From positions 3,724,001-3,788,000 of the forward strand of contig NC_019771.1 of NCBI RefSeq assembly GCF_000317695.1: 64,000 nucleotides of DNA, given 5' to 3'. This document shows positions 34,757 to 43,711 of the stretch, one piece after another. Under the pieces are notes generated by a model. The model had not been told where the DNA came from. It was given only the letters and a program-made list of their open reading frames with translations, and made no database searches. Each line of letters opens with the position of its first letter. Position 1 is the stretch's first letter. The stretch comes from Anabaena cylindrica PCC 7122. Its GTDB lineage: Bacteria > Cyanobacteriota > Cyanobacteriia > Cyanobacteriales > Nostocaceae. Position numbers and translations under genes: made by a program.

Positions 34757-35800
34757 ATGACAAGAGCATTCCCCATAACAAAGCGTTTGAAGAATGCAAG
34801 AACTACGTTGTTGAGGATGGTAAACCGCATCATAAACCAACTCACAGCAAACTTGAAGCGCTATTTTCGAGACATCACCACCGATGTTCGTCCTCCCTCA
34901 GCAAAAACAGGTTATAAATTGCCCCTTTTAGCCGGCCCTGTGCATAATTTGGGTGGGGGAGGTAATGATGTCGATGACGCTATCCAGTGGATGATTAACA
35001 GTGTTAGAGGAGGTTCTAACTCTGACACCAAAGTAAATGTTTTAGTGATTCGCGCTGCTGGTAACGATGATTACAATCAGTTAATTTATCGGATGAGAGG
35101 GGTGAATTATGTAGAAACTTTAATCATTAGTAACAGACAAGAAGCAAACAGAACTGATATTTTTGATAAAGTCAGAAATGCTGGTGTAATTTTCTTTGCT
35201 GGTGGTGATCAATGTGAATATATTCGCAACTGGAAAAATACAAAATTAGAAGTAGCTGTCAAATCAGTTTACGATAAAGGCGGTGCTATTGGTGGTACAA
35301 GTGCAGGTGCAATGATTCAAAGTGAATATATTTATGATTCTTGCGCTTGTGAAGACAGCATTGAAAGTACAGAGGTGCTTAACGATCCTTACCGGAATGT
35401 CACCTTTAGCTATAACTTTTTTCAATGGAAATATTTGCGAAAAACCATCATTGATACCCACTTTGATGAACGCAAAAGAATGGGTAGAATTATGGTTTTT
35501 ATTGCGCGTCAAATTCAAGATGGTGTATCTGCAACTGCTTTAGGTATAGCAATTAGTGAAGAAACATCTTTACTTGTTGATAAATACGGAATTGCAAAAG
35601 TCATGGGTAAGGGTGCAGCATATTTTGTTTTGGGAGATCATTTACCCGAAGTCTGTCAACCTGGAAGTCCTCTCACTTTTTCTAACTACAAAATCTGGAG
35701 AGTCCCCAGAGGTGATACTTTTGATTTAAACAAAATGCCTACTAAAGGTTATTATCTCAGAAGTGTGAAACGGGGAAGGTTTGACTCAGATCCTTATTAA
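34757..35800 (+). CDS. Cyanophycinase-like peptidase (family S51)
   Basis: The 347-residue protein has the S51 nucleophile elbow GGTSAGA, with Ser182 counted from the ATG at 34757, and FAGGDQ (about residues 147-151), which contributes to the oxyanion side. A His in IIDTHFDERKRMGR is also placed as in cyanophycinase. CphB cuts cyanophycin (multi-L-arginyl-poly-aspartate) into beta-Asp-Arg dipeptides. About 60 basic residues precede the core and are not part of standard CphB (about 270 residues), so this is an extended relative. No signal peptide is evident. The start is uncertain: 34757 and 34817 are both possible. Confidence 0.82.
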   Translation: MTRAFPITKRLKNARTTLLRMVNRIINQLTANLKRYFRDITTDVRPPSAKTGYKLPLLAGPVHNLGGGGNDVDDAIQWMINSVRGGSNSDTKVNVLVIRAAGNDDYNQLIYRMRGVNYVETLIISNRQEANRTDIFDKVRNAGVIFFAGGDQCEYIRNWKNTKLEVAVKSVYDKGGAIGGTSAGAMIQSEYIYDSCACEDSIESTEVLNDPYRNVTFSYNFFQWKYLRKTIIDTHFDERKRMGRIMVFIARQIQDGVSATALGIAISEETSLLVDKYGIAKVMGKGAAYFVLGDHLPEVCQPGSPLTFSNYKIWRVPRGDTFDLNKMPTKGYYLRSVKRGRFDSDPY

Positions 35801-36133
35801 TTGAGTAGAGTTCAAAATTTAGCGTAACCGAAAATCAAAAATTGGTAGAGCTTACTGAAAATTTTTTTAGTAAGAGTAGGGGTTTAGCAGTGCTAAACCC
35901 TTATAGGAATAAGTAGAGAAAATTCATATCTTGTTCCCAGTCTCTGACTGGGAATACTATCACAGAGGCTCTGCCTCTACTCTCATTGATAGTATAGCGT
36001 TAGCTATAGGCAGAGCCTTCTAGAATTCATTCCCATATAGAGTATGGGAACAAGAAGAATAATTTAGAAAAAAGTCAGATAATCTCGAATCTGAAAAAAT
36101 ATAAATATTTTAGCGTAATTACTTATTTAATAA
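35801..36133. other. Intergenic region with hairpin and nested inverted-repeat element
   Basis: A palindrome (GGGTTTAGCA, one base, TGCTAAACCC) lies at 35880-35900 and may end the cyanophycinase-like transcript, although no T-run follows. The MITE-like element at 35929-36055 is described separately. No gene is present. Confidence 0.6.
35929..36055. repeat. 127-base MITE-like element with nested inverted repeats
   Basis: The ends TCTTGTTCCCA (35929) and TGGGAACAAGA (36045) are perfect 11-base terminal inverted repeats. Inside, ATACTATCA (35954) pairs with TGATAGTAT (35987), and GGCTCTGCCT (35967) pairs with AGGCAGAGCC (36008). TTCCCAGTCTCTGACTGGGAA near the left end is itself a hairpin. It has no coding capacity. 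The pattern fits a non-autonomous mobile or RNA-structured element. Confidence 0.7.
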
Positions 36134-37381
36134 TTACTCATCTGTAAAGTAATCAGAATCTATTTTTTTAATCTCGTAAATAGAGACAGTTGATACACCA
36201 ACGTGATTATCAATCATCAATTGGGCTAATTCCTGTCCATCTATTAACACAATTTTATTATCTATTATAGATACATATTCTCTAGCTTCTTGGGAAAATC
36301 TAGAAGTAGTTATAAAAACACCTTTTCTAGCCCTTTGTCCATGTAAAGCCCCGACAAATTTTTGAATTTCTGGTCTACCAACAACAGTATTATCCCATCT
36401 TTTAGCTTGAATATAAACAATATCTAAACCTAATTTATCTTCTTTAATGATACCATCAATTCCCCCATCTCCACTTTTACCAATAGCTTTCCCAGCATCA
36501 CGCCTTGAGCCACCATAACCCATTTTTACTAATAAATCGACTACCAATCTTTCAAAAAAATCAGGTGAACAACTTTTTACCCGGTTAAGTAATTCTAACT
36601 CTAATTCTTTTCTAATTTTCTGATATCCAAACTCTATAGATTCTTGCGGTGTAGTTTCCGAGATTTCTATAATTTCCGATTCTGATTTATCATTATCTTT
36701 TTTAGAATTTAGGAACTCTATATGCTCTGGAAACTTTTCTATGCCTGTTGTTATTCCTATGGTGGAAACTTGGATAACTCTGCTATATTGCAACCGCCAT
36801 TGTAAAGCGTTGGAAATTGTGAGGTAGCCTATTTCTGGAGGTGATTGTAAAATTTTTACTGCTAATGCTTCGCGTCCAATTTCATCTAAAGGAAAATTGC
36901 GTTCCTCTAGAAAAGCTACAATATCATCTTTATTGCCATTGCGGCGGATAATTTCGATTATTCCATAAGTAGTTTGATAATCTCCCGTTTGTTCTTTAGC
37001 TACAAAAACGACATTTTGACATTTTAAATTAGCAGTTAGAGAACTATGATCATCAATTTTTTCGTAGGCGAATATTAATAAATTATATCCTAAACCATAG
37101 ACTTTTTGACTGGCATTTCTAAACGGACAGGAAGACTGAGGCTGTTTAATAGATGTTACTTTTAAATCTACTTCTAGTCCCGGAAAATCTATACCTAACG
37201 CAGCACTACCAAGGGTATATTCATATCTTGAAGACAAATATTGATTAAACGTGGACTCAACATAAGTTCCAACTGCTTTACCATCTGTAACCCCATACAG
37301 ATTATGAATTTGTGTTACACTTAATTCTGAGCAAAAATTACGTGCTGCCGTTTTTAAAGATTCTAGTGTTAGTAATTCCAT
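36134..37381 (-). CDS. Restriction endonuclease with two PD-(D/E)XK modules (type II-like plus Mrr-like)
   Basis: The 415-residue protein has an N-terminal module (about residues 1-200) with GIDFPGLEVDLKVTS, where Asp65 and Asp72-x-Lys74 form a nuclease motif. It also has a C-terminal Mrr-like module (about 265-405) with SPDFFERLVVDLLVKMGYGG, then GGIDGI and VYIQAKRW (Asp309, Gln325-x-Lys327). A charged linker lies between. The cytosine-5 methyltransferase gene ends seven bases before it, so this is the restriction half of an R-M system. Mrr nucleases cut modified DNA, so a second module of that type in a protein coupled to a methylase is unusual. The recognition site is unknown. Confidence 0.8.
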   Translation of the reverse strand: MELLTLESLKTAARNFCSELSVTQIHNLYGVTDGKAVGTYVESTFNQYLSSRYEYTLGSAALGIDFPGLEVDLKVTSIKQPQSSCPFRNASQKVYGLGYNLLIFAYEKIDDHSSLTANLKCQNVVFVAKEQTGDYQTTYGIIEIIRRNGNKDDIVAFLEERNFPLDEIGREALAVKILQSPPEIGYLTISNALQWRLQYSRVIQVSTIGITTGIEKFPEHIEFLNSKKDNDKSESEIIEISETTPQESIEFGYQKIRKELELELLNRVKSCSPDFFERLVVDLLVKMGYGGSRRDAGKAIGKSGDGGIDGIIKEDKLGLDIVYIQAKRWDNTVVGRPEIQKFVGALHGQRARKGVFITTSRFSQEAREYVSIIDNKIVLIDGQELAQLMIDNHVGVSTVSIYEIKKIDSDYFTDE

Positions 37382-37388
37382 TTTAAAA

Positions 37389-38561
37389 TTAAATAGCCAA
37401 ACTTAATTGTTGCCAAGAAGATTTAGTAAATTCGATATTTACTTTACCAATTCTCTGACATACCCATTCTACACAAGCAGGAACAATTGCATTACCGAAT
37501 AAAGCATATTGATCATAAATTCTTGCAACTCGACACCAATCATCAGGAAAACCCATCAATCTCGCATATTCAACATTAGTTAAACGCCGAAATTTATTAC
37601 CTATTTGATAACGTTCATAATGTCTTGAAGTCGAAGCAGTTAATGTTGATGCAATTCCATTAATTCCGAAAATTGTATAACCTAATCTTGCTCCTCCATC
37701 TTGATTGTATAATAATTCCACACCATCACAATAACGATTTACAGGCTTACTTTTTTTAATTCGTTCTAAAGTATCAGATGTAAAATCAAATTGAGCATCT
37801 ACTATCAAATCATCTTGCAAAATATCTTTTAATTTTTGTCTAGGTTTGATATCTGGTAAGGTAGAAAGATTTAAGGTTAACATTTTATTTTTATAAGTAA
37901 TTCCCCAATTATAATTCTTGCATTTATTAGCATCTATAGGCATCATATTTTTTTCTATTAATATTTCTATATTTTCTAAATCAATTAAATCAGGTTGAGT
38001 TAAAAAAATTGATGTTTTTTCTAAAACTTCAGATGTTATATCTGTTGAATTGAACTTAGTACCAAAAATAAAAATTCTGTCTCTGTTTTGAGGTATACCA
38101 AAACTGATGGGGCTAATAATTCTCCATTCTATAAAATAATCTAATTCAGATAGAGCATTTAAAATAACTCGGAAATGATAGCCATTTTCCATTGTTAAAA
38201 GTCTTTTGACATTTTCTAATAAAAAATGTTTAGGTTGTTTTTCATTTATAATTTCTACGATGCGTTCAAATAAAGAGCCTCTAACACTATCTCTCACACC
38301 CAGTTTTTTACCAGCAGGGCTAAATGGTTGACAAGGGAAACCAGCAGTTAAAATATCATGATTGGGTATACATGATATCGGAATTTTGTTGATATCTCCT
38401 AAAACTATGGAATCTTTACCAAAATTACTTTCATAAACTTGACAACTCAGTTGATTGATATCATTAGCCCATATAGTTTCAATATTAGCATTTGTCAACC
38501 CTAAGCGAAAACCACCAATACCAGCAAATAATTCTACAGCTTTAAAATTGTTTGTTTTCAT
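37389..38561 (-). CDS. DNA (cytosine-5-)-methyltransferase of the R-M system
   Basis: The 390-residue enzyme has all main C5 motifs: FAGIGGFRLG (motif I, S-adenosylmethionine), GFPCQPFSPAG with catalytic Cys77 (motif IV), FLLENVKRLL (motif VI), IPQNRDRIFIFG (motif VIII), and RLTNVEYARLMGFPDDW plus YALFGNAIVP (motifs IX-X). The target-recognition region lies about residues 190-300. It would methylate C5 of cytosine in a specific site and so protect it from the nuclease encoded next. A pair of this kind is often acquired by transfer; A/T-rich codon use and the mobile-like element beyond it agree with that. Confidence 0.95.
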   Translation of the reverse strand: MKTNNFKAVELFAGIGGFRLGLTNANIETIWANDINQLSCQVYESNFGKDSIVLGDINKIPISCIPNHDILTAGFPCQPFSPAGKKLGVRDSVRGSLFERIVEIINEKQPKHFLLENVKRLLTMENGYHFRVILNALSELDYFIEWRIISPISFGIPQNRDRIFIFGTKFNSTDITSEVLEKTSIFLTQPDLIDLENIEILIEKNMMPIDANKCKNYNWGITYKNKMLTLNLSTLPDIKPRQKLKDILQDDLIVDAQFDFTSDTLERIKKSKPVNRYCDGVELLYNQDGGARLGYTIFGINGIASTLTASTSRHYERYQIGNKFRRLTNVEYARLMGFPDDWCRVARIYDQYALFGNAIVPACVEWVCQRIGKVNIEFTKSSWQQLSLAI

Positions 38562-38661
38562 TTACAGTGAAACTAATTAAGAATAACTTATTCTAATTTT
38601 ATACCATACTCTTGCGCTCTTCTCTGTGCCTCTGCGACTCTGCGTGAAAAAAATCATATTT

Positions 38662-38700
38662 AAACCAAAAATAAACCCCCTACTAAAACTTAGTAGAGGG
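38662..38700 (-). terminator. Rho-independent terminator of aspS
   Basis: On the minus strand CCCTCTACTAA and TTAGTAGGGGG pair around a three-base loop and are followed by TTTATTTTTGG. It starts 22 bases after the aspS stop. Confidence 0.82.
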
Positions 38701-38721
38701 AATAATATCACATTAAATCAC

Positions 38722-40509
38722 TTACGCTTTCGGTTTAAAAGTCGAAGCAACGTGCAACTCTTTCAACTGTTTTGCGTCCACACTTGAGGGAGCATCTGTT
38801 AATAAACAACGAGCTTGTTGTGTCTTGGGAAAAGCAATAACATCACGAATTGATTCTTCTCCAGACAACAACATCACCAAACGATCTACACCGTAAGCAA
38901 TACCACCATGAGGAGGAGTACCATATTCAAAAGCTTCTAATAAAAAGCCAAATTTACTTTGTGCTTCTTCTGGTGATAAACCAATAGCTTCAAATACCTG
39001 TTCTTGAATTTCTCGCTGATAAATCCGCAGACTACCACCACCAATTTCAAAACCATTAAACACCAAATCATAAGCTTGAGCGCGGGCGGTTTTCAAGTCA
39101 CTGATATCATCAGGATGAGGTGCGGTAAATGGGTGATGTAATGCTTCCAGACGTTTTTCATCTGCATTCCATTCAAACATGGGGAATTCAGTAATCCAGA
39201 GTAAGTTAATTTTATCTTTTTCAATTAACTTAAATTCCCTAGCGACAAATTGACGAATTCTGTCTAAAGTTTTATTGACAGTGACTGTATCAGCAGCGGC
39301 AAATAATAACAAATGACCGGCTTTTGCACCTGTGCGGGTGAGAATTTCTTGCTTTTGTTCTGGTGTTAAATTATCTTTAATTGCGCCTATGGTGTCGATT
39401 TCACCATCTTCCCGAACGCGAATATAAGCTAAACCTTTCGCACCAGCTTCTGCGGCTTCTTTGAAGATGTCTCCACCTGGTTTAATGCGAACATTAGAAA
39501 TTGCATCGTTACCGTTAGGAATGGGGAGAATTTTGACAATACCACCGTTAGCAATAGCTTCTCGAAATACTTTGAAGCCAGAATCTTTTAAAACGTCGGA
39601 AACATCAACTAATTCTAAATCGTAGCGTGTATCTGGTTTATCACTTCCGTAACGTTTCATGGCTTCCGCGTAGGGAAGACGAGGAAAAGGACGAGGTAAA
39701 TCAATTCCTTTAACGGTTTTGAAAATATGACAAACTAATTTTTCGTTAAGTTCAATAATTTCATTTTCGGACATGAAACTCATTTCCATGTCTAATTGTG
39801 TAAATTCTGGTTGTCTGTCTGCGCGTAAATCTTCATCTCGAAAACATCGCGCAATTTGATAATATCTGTCCATTCCAGATACCATCAATAATTGTTTGAA
39901 TAGTTGCGGTGATTGGGGTAAAGCAAACCATTCACCTTCGTTAACTCGACTGGGTAAGATATAATCTCTCGCACCTTCAGGAGTGGAACGGGTGAGAATT
40001 GGGGTTTCGACTTCGATAAAACCTTCTAAATCTTCCAAGTAGCGACGCATAGATTTAACGACTTGATGACGCAGTTGCATATTTTGCGCCATGCGTTCCC
40101 GTCGTAAGTCTAAATAACGATATTTTAACCGCAAGTCTTCCCGCACGTTTTCGGTGTCAGTGATGGAAACTTGGAATGGTAATTGTTTGCGGACGGCGTT
40201 GAGTAGTTCTATTTTATCAGCGTAGATTTCTACTTCGCCGGTGGGGATGCGGGGGTTGAGTGATTCGTCTGGACGTTGTGTTACTCTACCAGTAATGGCG
40301 ACAACGTATTCATTCCGCAGTGCGTTAGCCTGTTCGTAGGAGTCTGGGGTGCGTTGGGGGTCGCTAACGATTTGGACAATTCCAGTGCGATCGCGCAAAT
40401 CTAAGAATATCACACCACCGTGATCGCGGCGACGGTCTACCCATCCGTAAAAAGTAACAGTTTCTCCAATATCCTCTTTTCGGAGTTCGCCGCAATAGTG
40501 AGTTCTCAT
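38722..40509 (-). CDS. aspS: Aspartyl-tRNA synthetase
   Basis: The 595-residue class II synthetase has an N-terminal anticodon-binding OB fold (GWVDRRRDHGGVIFLDLRDRTG), motif 2 in YYQIARCFRDEDLRADRQPEFTQLDMEMSF, the bacterial GAD insert (about residues 290-410) and motif 3 GIAYGVDRLVMLL. It charges tRNA-Asp, and in many cyanobacteria also tRNA-Asn in the indirect pathway. Full length. A clear terminator follows. It lies upstream of the R-M genes on the same strand but ends before them. Confidence 0.98.
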   Translation of the reverse strand: MRTHYCGELRKEDIGETVTFYGWVDRRRDHGGVIFLDLRDRTGIVQIVSDPQRTPDSYEQANALRNEYVVAITGRVTQRPDESLNPRIPTGEVEIYADKIELLNAVRKQLPFQVSITDTENVREDLRLKYRYLDLRRERMAQNMQLRHQVVKSMRRYLEDLEGFIEVETPILTRSTPEGARDYILPSRVNEGEWFALPQSPQLFKQLLMVSGMDRYYQIARCFRDEDLRADRQPEFTQLDMEMSFMSENEIIELNEKLVCHIFKTVKGIDLPRPFPRLPYAEAMKRYGSDKPDTRYDLELVDVSDVLKDSGFKVFREAIANGGIVKILPIPNGNDAISNVRIKPGGDIFKEAAEAGAKGLAYIRVREDGEIDTIGAIKDNLTPEQKQEILTRTGAKAGHLLLFAAADTVTVNKTLDRIRQFVAREFKLIEKDKINLLWITEFPMFEWNADEKRLEALHHPFTAPHPDDISDLKTARAQAYDLVFNGFEIGGGSLRIYQREIQEQVFEAIGLSPEEAQSKFGFLLEAFEYGTPPHGGIAYGVDRLVMLLSGEESIRDVIAFPKTQQARCLLTDAPSSVDAKQLKELHVASTFKPKA

Positions 40510-40614
40510 AGTGATTAGTTCTTTTTTTCCGGGCTAGATGGGTGAATAAATAGTCAAAGCTTTCCCATTATCCAGCATCAACACTAATTGTAGTCATTTT
40601 GGGGTAAGAAAAAT

Positions 40615-40654
40615 CAGGAGTTCGGAGTTCGGAGTTCGGAGTTCGGAGTTCAGG
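40615..40654. repeat. Tandem heptamer repeat (GGAGTTC units)
   Basis: Five GGAGTTC copies, the reverse complement of the GAACTCC units at 3915-4011. The repeat lies between aspS and miaB. Confidence 0.88.
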
Positions 40655-40725
40655 AAGAGGAGGGTTTAGGGAGAAGGCTTGTAGAAGTCAGAATAACCAT
40701 TACCCATTACCCGTTACCAATTACC

Positions 40726-42090
40726 TCATACCGTAACTGCATCCCGCACTGCGACTGGTTCTCCAGTCAGGCTAAAAGGGCGAACTTCGGTAATTTTTAC
40801 TTGTACTAATTTTCCTTGCAGTTCGTTGATATCACCGTTGAAGAAGGTTAAACGATTTCCGCGTGTGCGTCCCATTACTTGGGTTTTGTCCTTGGTATTT
40901 TGGGTTTCGACTAGGATTTCTTCGATTCTGCCAAAATAACGCTGCGATCGCTCTGCTGCTTTGACATTAACTAAATGATTGAGTCTTTGCAAGCGATCGC
41001 TTTTCACTTCTTCACTTAGTTGATTATCCCACAAAGCCGCAGGTGTACCAGGACGGGGTGAATAAGCCGCAGTATTCAACAAATCAAAACCAATATCATC
41101 CACCAATTTCATTGTATTTTCAAACTGCGCTTCCGTTTCCCCCGGAAAACCCACAATTGCGTCTCCACTAATGGATGCATCTGGCATATAACGGCGAATA
41201 GTATCAATAATGCGTCGATATTTCTCGTGAGTATAACCCCGTGACATCGCTTTCAAAAGCTCATTATCCCCAGATTGAAAGGGAATATGGAAATGTTCGC
41301 ATACCTTCGGTAATTCGGCGCAAGCCTTAATTAGTCGTTCTGTAAAATAACGGGGATGACTAGTAGCAAAACGTAACCTTTCCACCCCTGGCACATCATG
41401 CACATAATAGAGTAAATCTGTCAATGTGTGCAGGTGACGACCTTCAGGAGTTGCTCCAGGTAAGTCTCTCCCGTAAGCATCAATATTTTGACCCAAAAGA
41501 GTAATTTCTTTATAACCTTGTTTCCCTAACTCTTCCATTTCTGCGCGAATAGCTGCGGGTGTCCGAGATTGTTCTACACCTCGTACGTTGGGAACTACAC
41601 AATAAGTACAACGCTCATTACAGCCATAAATGATATTTACCCAAGCTGTCACCTCACTATCTCGGCGTGGTTGGGTGATATCTTCGATAATATGCATCGC
41701 TTCTGTAGCGACAACTTGATTACCATCAAAAACCGACTCTAGCAAATCTTTAAGCCGATTAGCGTGTTGAGGCCCCATCACCAAATCCAATTCTGGCACA
41801 CGTCGCAATAATGCCTCACCTTCTTGTTGGGCAACGCAACCAGCAACGATTAAAGTTAAATCAGGCTGTTCATGCTTGCGTTTTGCCTGTCTACCCAGAT
41901 AAGAGTAAACCTTCTGCTCGGCATTATCCCGAATCGTACAAGTATTATAAAGAATTACATTTGCATCATTAGGATCTTCTGACCATTCAAAGCCCATGTC
42001 TTCTAGTATGCCAGCCATGCGCTCTGAATCGGCTTTATTCATTTGGCAACCGAAGGTAGTAATGTGGTAGCGACGGGGTGAAGTGGTCAT
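40726..42090 (-). CDS. miaB: tRNA-2-methylthio-N6-dimethylallyladenosine synthase
   Basis: The 454-residue radical-SAM methylthiotransferase has the N-terminal UPF0004 domain (ITTFGCQMNKADSERMAGIL with conserved Cys, and later NTCTIR and GCVAQ), the CNERCTYCVVP radical-SAM cluster site (about residues 158-168), and the C-terminal TRAM domain (about 385-450). It adds a methylthio group to i6A37 in tRNAs that read UNN codons, which supports reading-frame fidelity. Length and motifs are standard. GGTAATTG-type repeats lie just downstream. Confidence 0.97.
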   Translation of the reverse strand: MTTSPRRYHITTFGCQMNKADSERMAGILEDMGFEWSEDPNDANVILYNTCTIRDNAEQKVYSYLGRQAKRKHEQPDLTLIVAGCVAQQEGEALLRRVPELDLVMGPQHANRLKDLLESVFDGNQVVATEAMHIIEDITQPRRDSEVTAWVNIIYGCNERCTYCVVPNVRGVEQSRTPAAIRAEMEELGKQGYKEITLLGQNIDAYGRDLPGATPEGRHLHTLTDLLYYVHDVPGVERLRFATSHPRYFTERLIKACAELPKVCEHFHIPFQSGDNELLKAMSRGYTHEKYRRIIDTIRRYMPDASISGDAIVGFPGETEAQFENTMKLVDDIGFDLLNTAAYSPRPGTPAALWDNQLSEEVKSDRLQRLNHLVNVKAAERSQRYFGRIEEILVETQNTKDKTQVMGRTRGNRLTFFNGDINELQGKLVQVKITEVRPFSLTGEPVAVRDAVTV

Positions 42091-42429
42091 TGGGAATTAC
42101 GCTTAATCAGTATCATGTATTTTAAATCTATTTACCATTCTATCGAAAACCTCTACCTTCTACCTTCTTCCTTTGCGCTCTTTGCTTCTCTTTGAGACGC
42201 TACGTGAACGCGTCTTCGCGGTTCACTATGATCCCTATTCTTATAGTTTAGTGGGAAGGGATTCAAGTGATCAATCACTTGAATCCCTATTTTTTACCTC
42301 CCTTATTTTCTCAAATTATTGCCACATCTCATCTTCAACTGTCTTGTCACCCGTTAAGCTAAAGAAGAGTTATCAGGTAGAAAGGCAACGATAGGATACT
42401 GTTTATGCAGTATATATACAGAAGAAGCA
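42091..42429. other. Intergenic region with an orphan terminator
   Basis: It holds a repeat-like phrase (GAGACGCTACGTGAACGCGT near 42194) and a strong plus-strand hairpin with T-run at 42258-42295. No plus-strand gene precedes that terminator, so the transcript it ends is not obvious. No other gene is seen. Confidence 0.55.
42258..42295 (+). terminator. Strong intrinsic terminator without an obvious gene
   Basis: GGGATTCAAGTGA, loop TCAA, TCACTTGAATCCC: a 13-base perfect stem followed by TATTTTTTA on the plus strand. The nearest annotated gene upstream (miaB) is on the other strand. Confidence 0.75.
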
Positions 42430-42546
42430 ATGAAGCGAAAGCTTTATTCTACAGACCTTAGGGATTCAGAATGGGCAATTTTAGAGGCTTTGATTCCACC
42501 AGCTAAACGCGGTGGGCATTCGCGAACAACGGATATGCTGTTATGA
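42430..42546 (+). pseudogene. IS5-type transposase N-terminal remnant
   Basis: The frame starts MKRKLYSTDLRDSEWAILEA and continues with IPPAKRGGHSRTTDM, the well-known N-terminus of IS5-family transposases. It then stops after 38 codons, because the following bases no longer encode the expected NAIFYVLRTGCQW-like continuation. About 100 bases of further debris (GTGATGTTGCGTCGTCTTG) may belong to it. No terminal repeats were found. It lies just upstream of exbD. Confidence 0.82.
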
Positions 42547-42783
42547 CTCATGTGATGTTGCGTCGTCTTGTTGTCTAAAGATTTACTTTATAAATGGTCT
42601 CTTAGGAGGGGTAATTTTGTATTTAACGCTTAGTGGAAAACGCTATAATCAGCTTACCTTGCGAGAATACTCCGCGTACATCCCCGGATTAAAACACATT
42701 AGTTTTTGAACTTCCGTGAGCGTCATCTCAACGGTTTTCAGGGGTCAATTCCAGAGTTTTTAGCCTATTTTCTGATAAATTCT

Positions 42784-43191
42784 ATGCGTTTACCCGACGA
42801 GCCAGATTTGCCAGCCCAGATCAATATTGTCCCGATGATTGATGTCATCTTTGCAATTTTGACATTTTTCATTATGTCAACTTTATTTTTAACTCGGTCG
42901 GAAGGATTACCAGTTAATTTACCGAAAGCAGCTACAGCAAAATCACAATCAGCAGCAGTACCAATTACGGTAACGGTAGACCAAGGTGGCAAAATTAGCT
43001 TAAATCGTCAAGAAGTAACCCTGAACAGCTTGGCTGAAAATGTGCGGGAATTAATGGGTGCTAATACAGAAGTAGTAGTCATTATTAACGCTGATCAGAA
43101 TGCTACTCACGGTCAAGTAGTGGGAGTTATGGATCGTTTGCGTCAGGTACAGGGAGCAAAATTAGCGATCGCAACTCAAAAACCTAAATGA
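42784..43191 (+). CDS. Biopolymer transport protein ExbD/TolR family
   Basis: The 135-residue protein has one N-terminal membrane helix (about residues 20-42, VPMIDVIFAILTFFIMSTLFL) containing the essential Asp of the family, then a periplasmic domain with NADQNATHGQVVGVMDRLRQVQ. With ExbB/TolQ it would couple the proton gradient to an outer-membrane partner. Usually an exbB-like gene lies directly upstream; here there is an IS5 remnant and debris instead. The ATG at 42784 is used because the upstream extension is not family-like. Confidence 0.88.
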   Translation: MRLPDEPDLPAQINIVPMIDVIFAILTFFIMSTLFLTRSEGLPVNLPKAATAKSQSAAVPITVTVDQGGKISLNRQEVTLNSLAENVRELMGANTEVVVIINADQNATHGQVVGVMDRLRQVQGAKLAIATQKPK

Positions 43192-43349
43192 GATAATTGG
43201 TAATGAGATTTTACCTTTACTCGTTACCGATTTTTCCTAAACTACGGGGAGACTCTACAATTGATGAGAAATGATTCTCCAATTCATTCTGACTCCTGTA
43301 TTCTGTTTATAAATCACCGTTTTAGTAAAAGATATTAAAGGAAAAGTCT

Positions 43350-43556
43350 ATGACAATTTGGGTAAATGAGCAAATTGATCCATCGGGGATGATTTATGCC
43401 TGTATTGCTTGTTGTGATGAGTCTCAAGCTCAAGATTGTCATGAATCATTTCAAAAAGGTTTAACCGAGCAGCAAAAAGCAGATGGTTGGGTTGCACAAT
43501 TACGGTTAGTCAATTCTTGGGATGAAGTTCCAGTTAATGCTTTAAAGCTCAGTTAA
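43350..43556 (+). CDS. Small conserved hypothetical protein
   Basis: The 68-residue protein starts MTIWVNEQIDPSGMIYACIACC and contains DESQAQDCHESFQKGLTEQQKADGW and WDEVPVNALKL. The three cysteines (CIACC) and a further DCH could bind metal, but no motif decides this. I recall closely similar proteins in many Nostocales without a firm function. AAGGAAAA precedes the ATG. Confidence 0.7.
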   Translation: MTIWVNEQIDPSGMIYACIACCDESQAQDCHESFQKGLTEQQKADGWVAQLRLVNSWDEVPVNALKLS

Positions 43557-43711
43557 ATAGGTATAAAATTGGTTACGAAAATTGGATTAAATTTGGATGT
43601 TTGTTTTGCTCAACTTTAAATATCAACAGAATGGGATGATTTTTTGGAAGTTTTCAGGGTTATCATCATATTCAAAGAATAAAATCATAACTTTGCAAAA
43701 CCTGCATAAAT

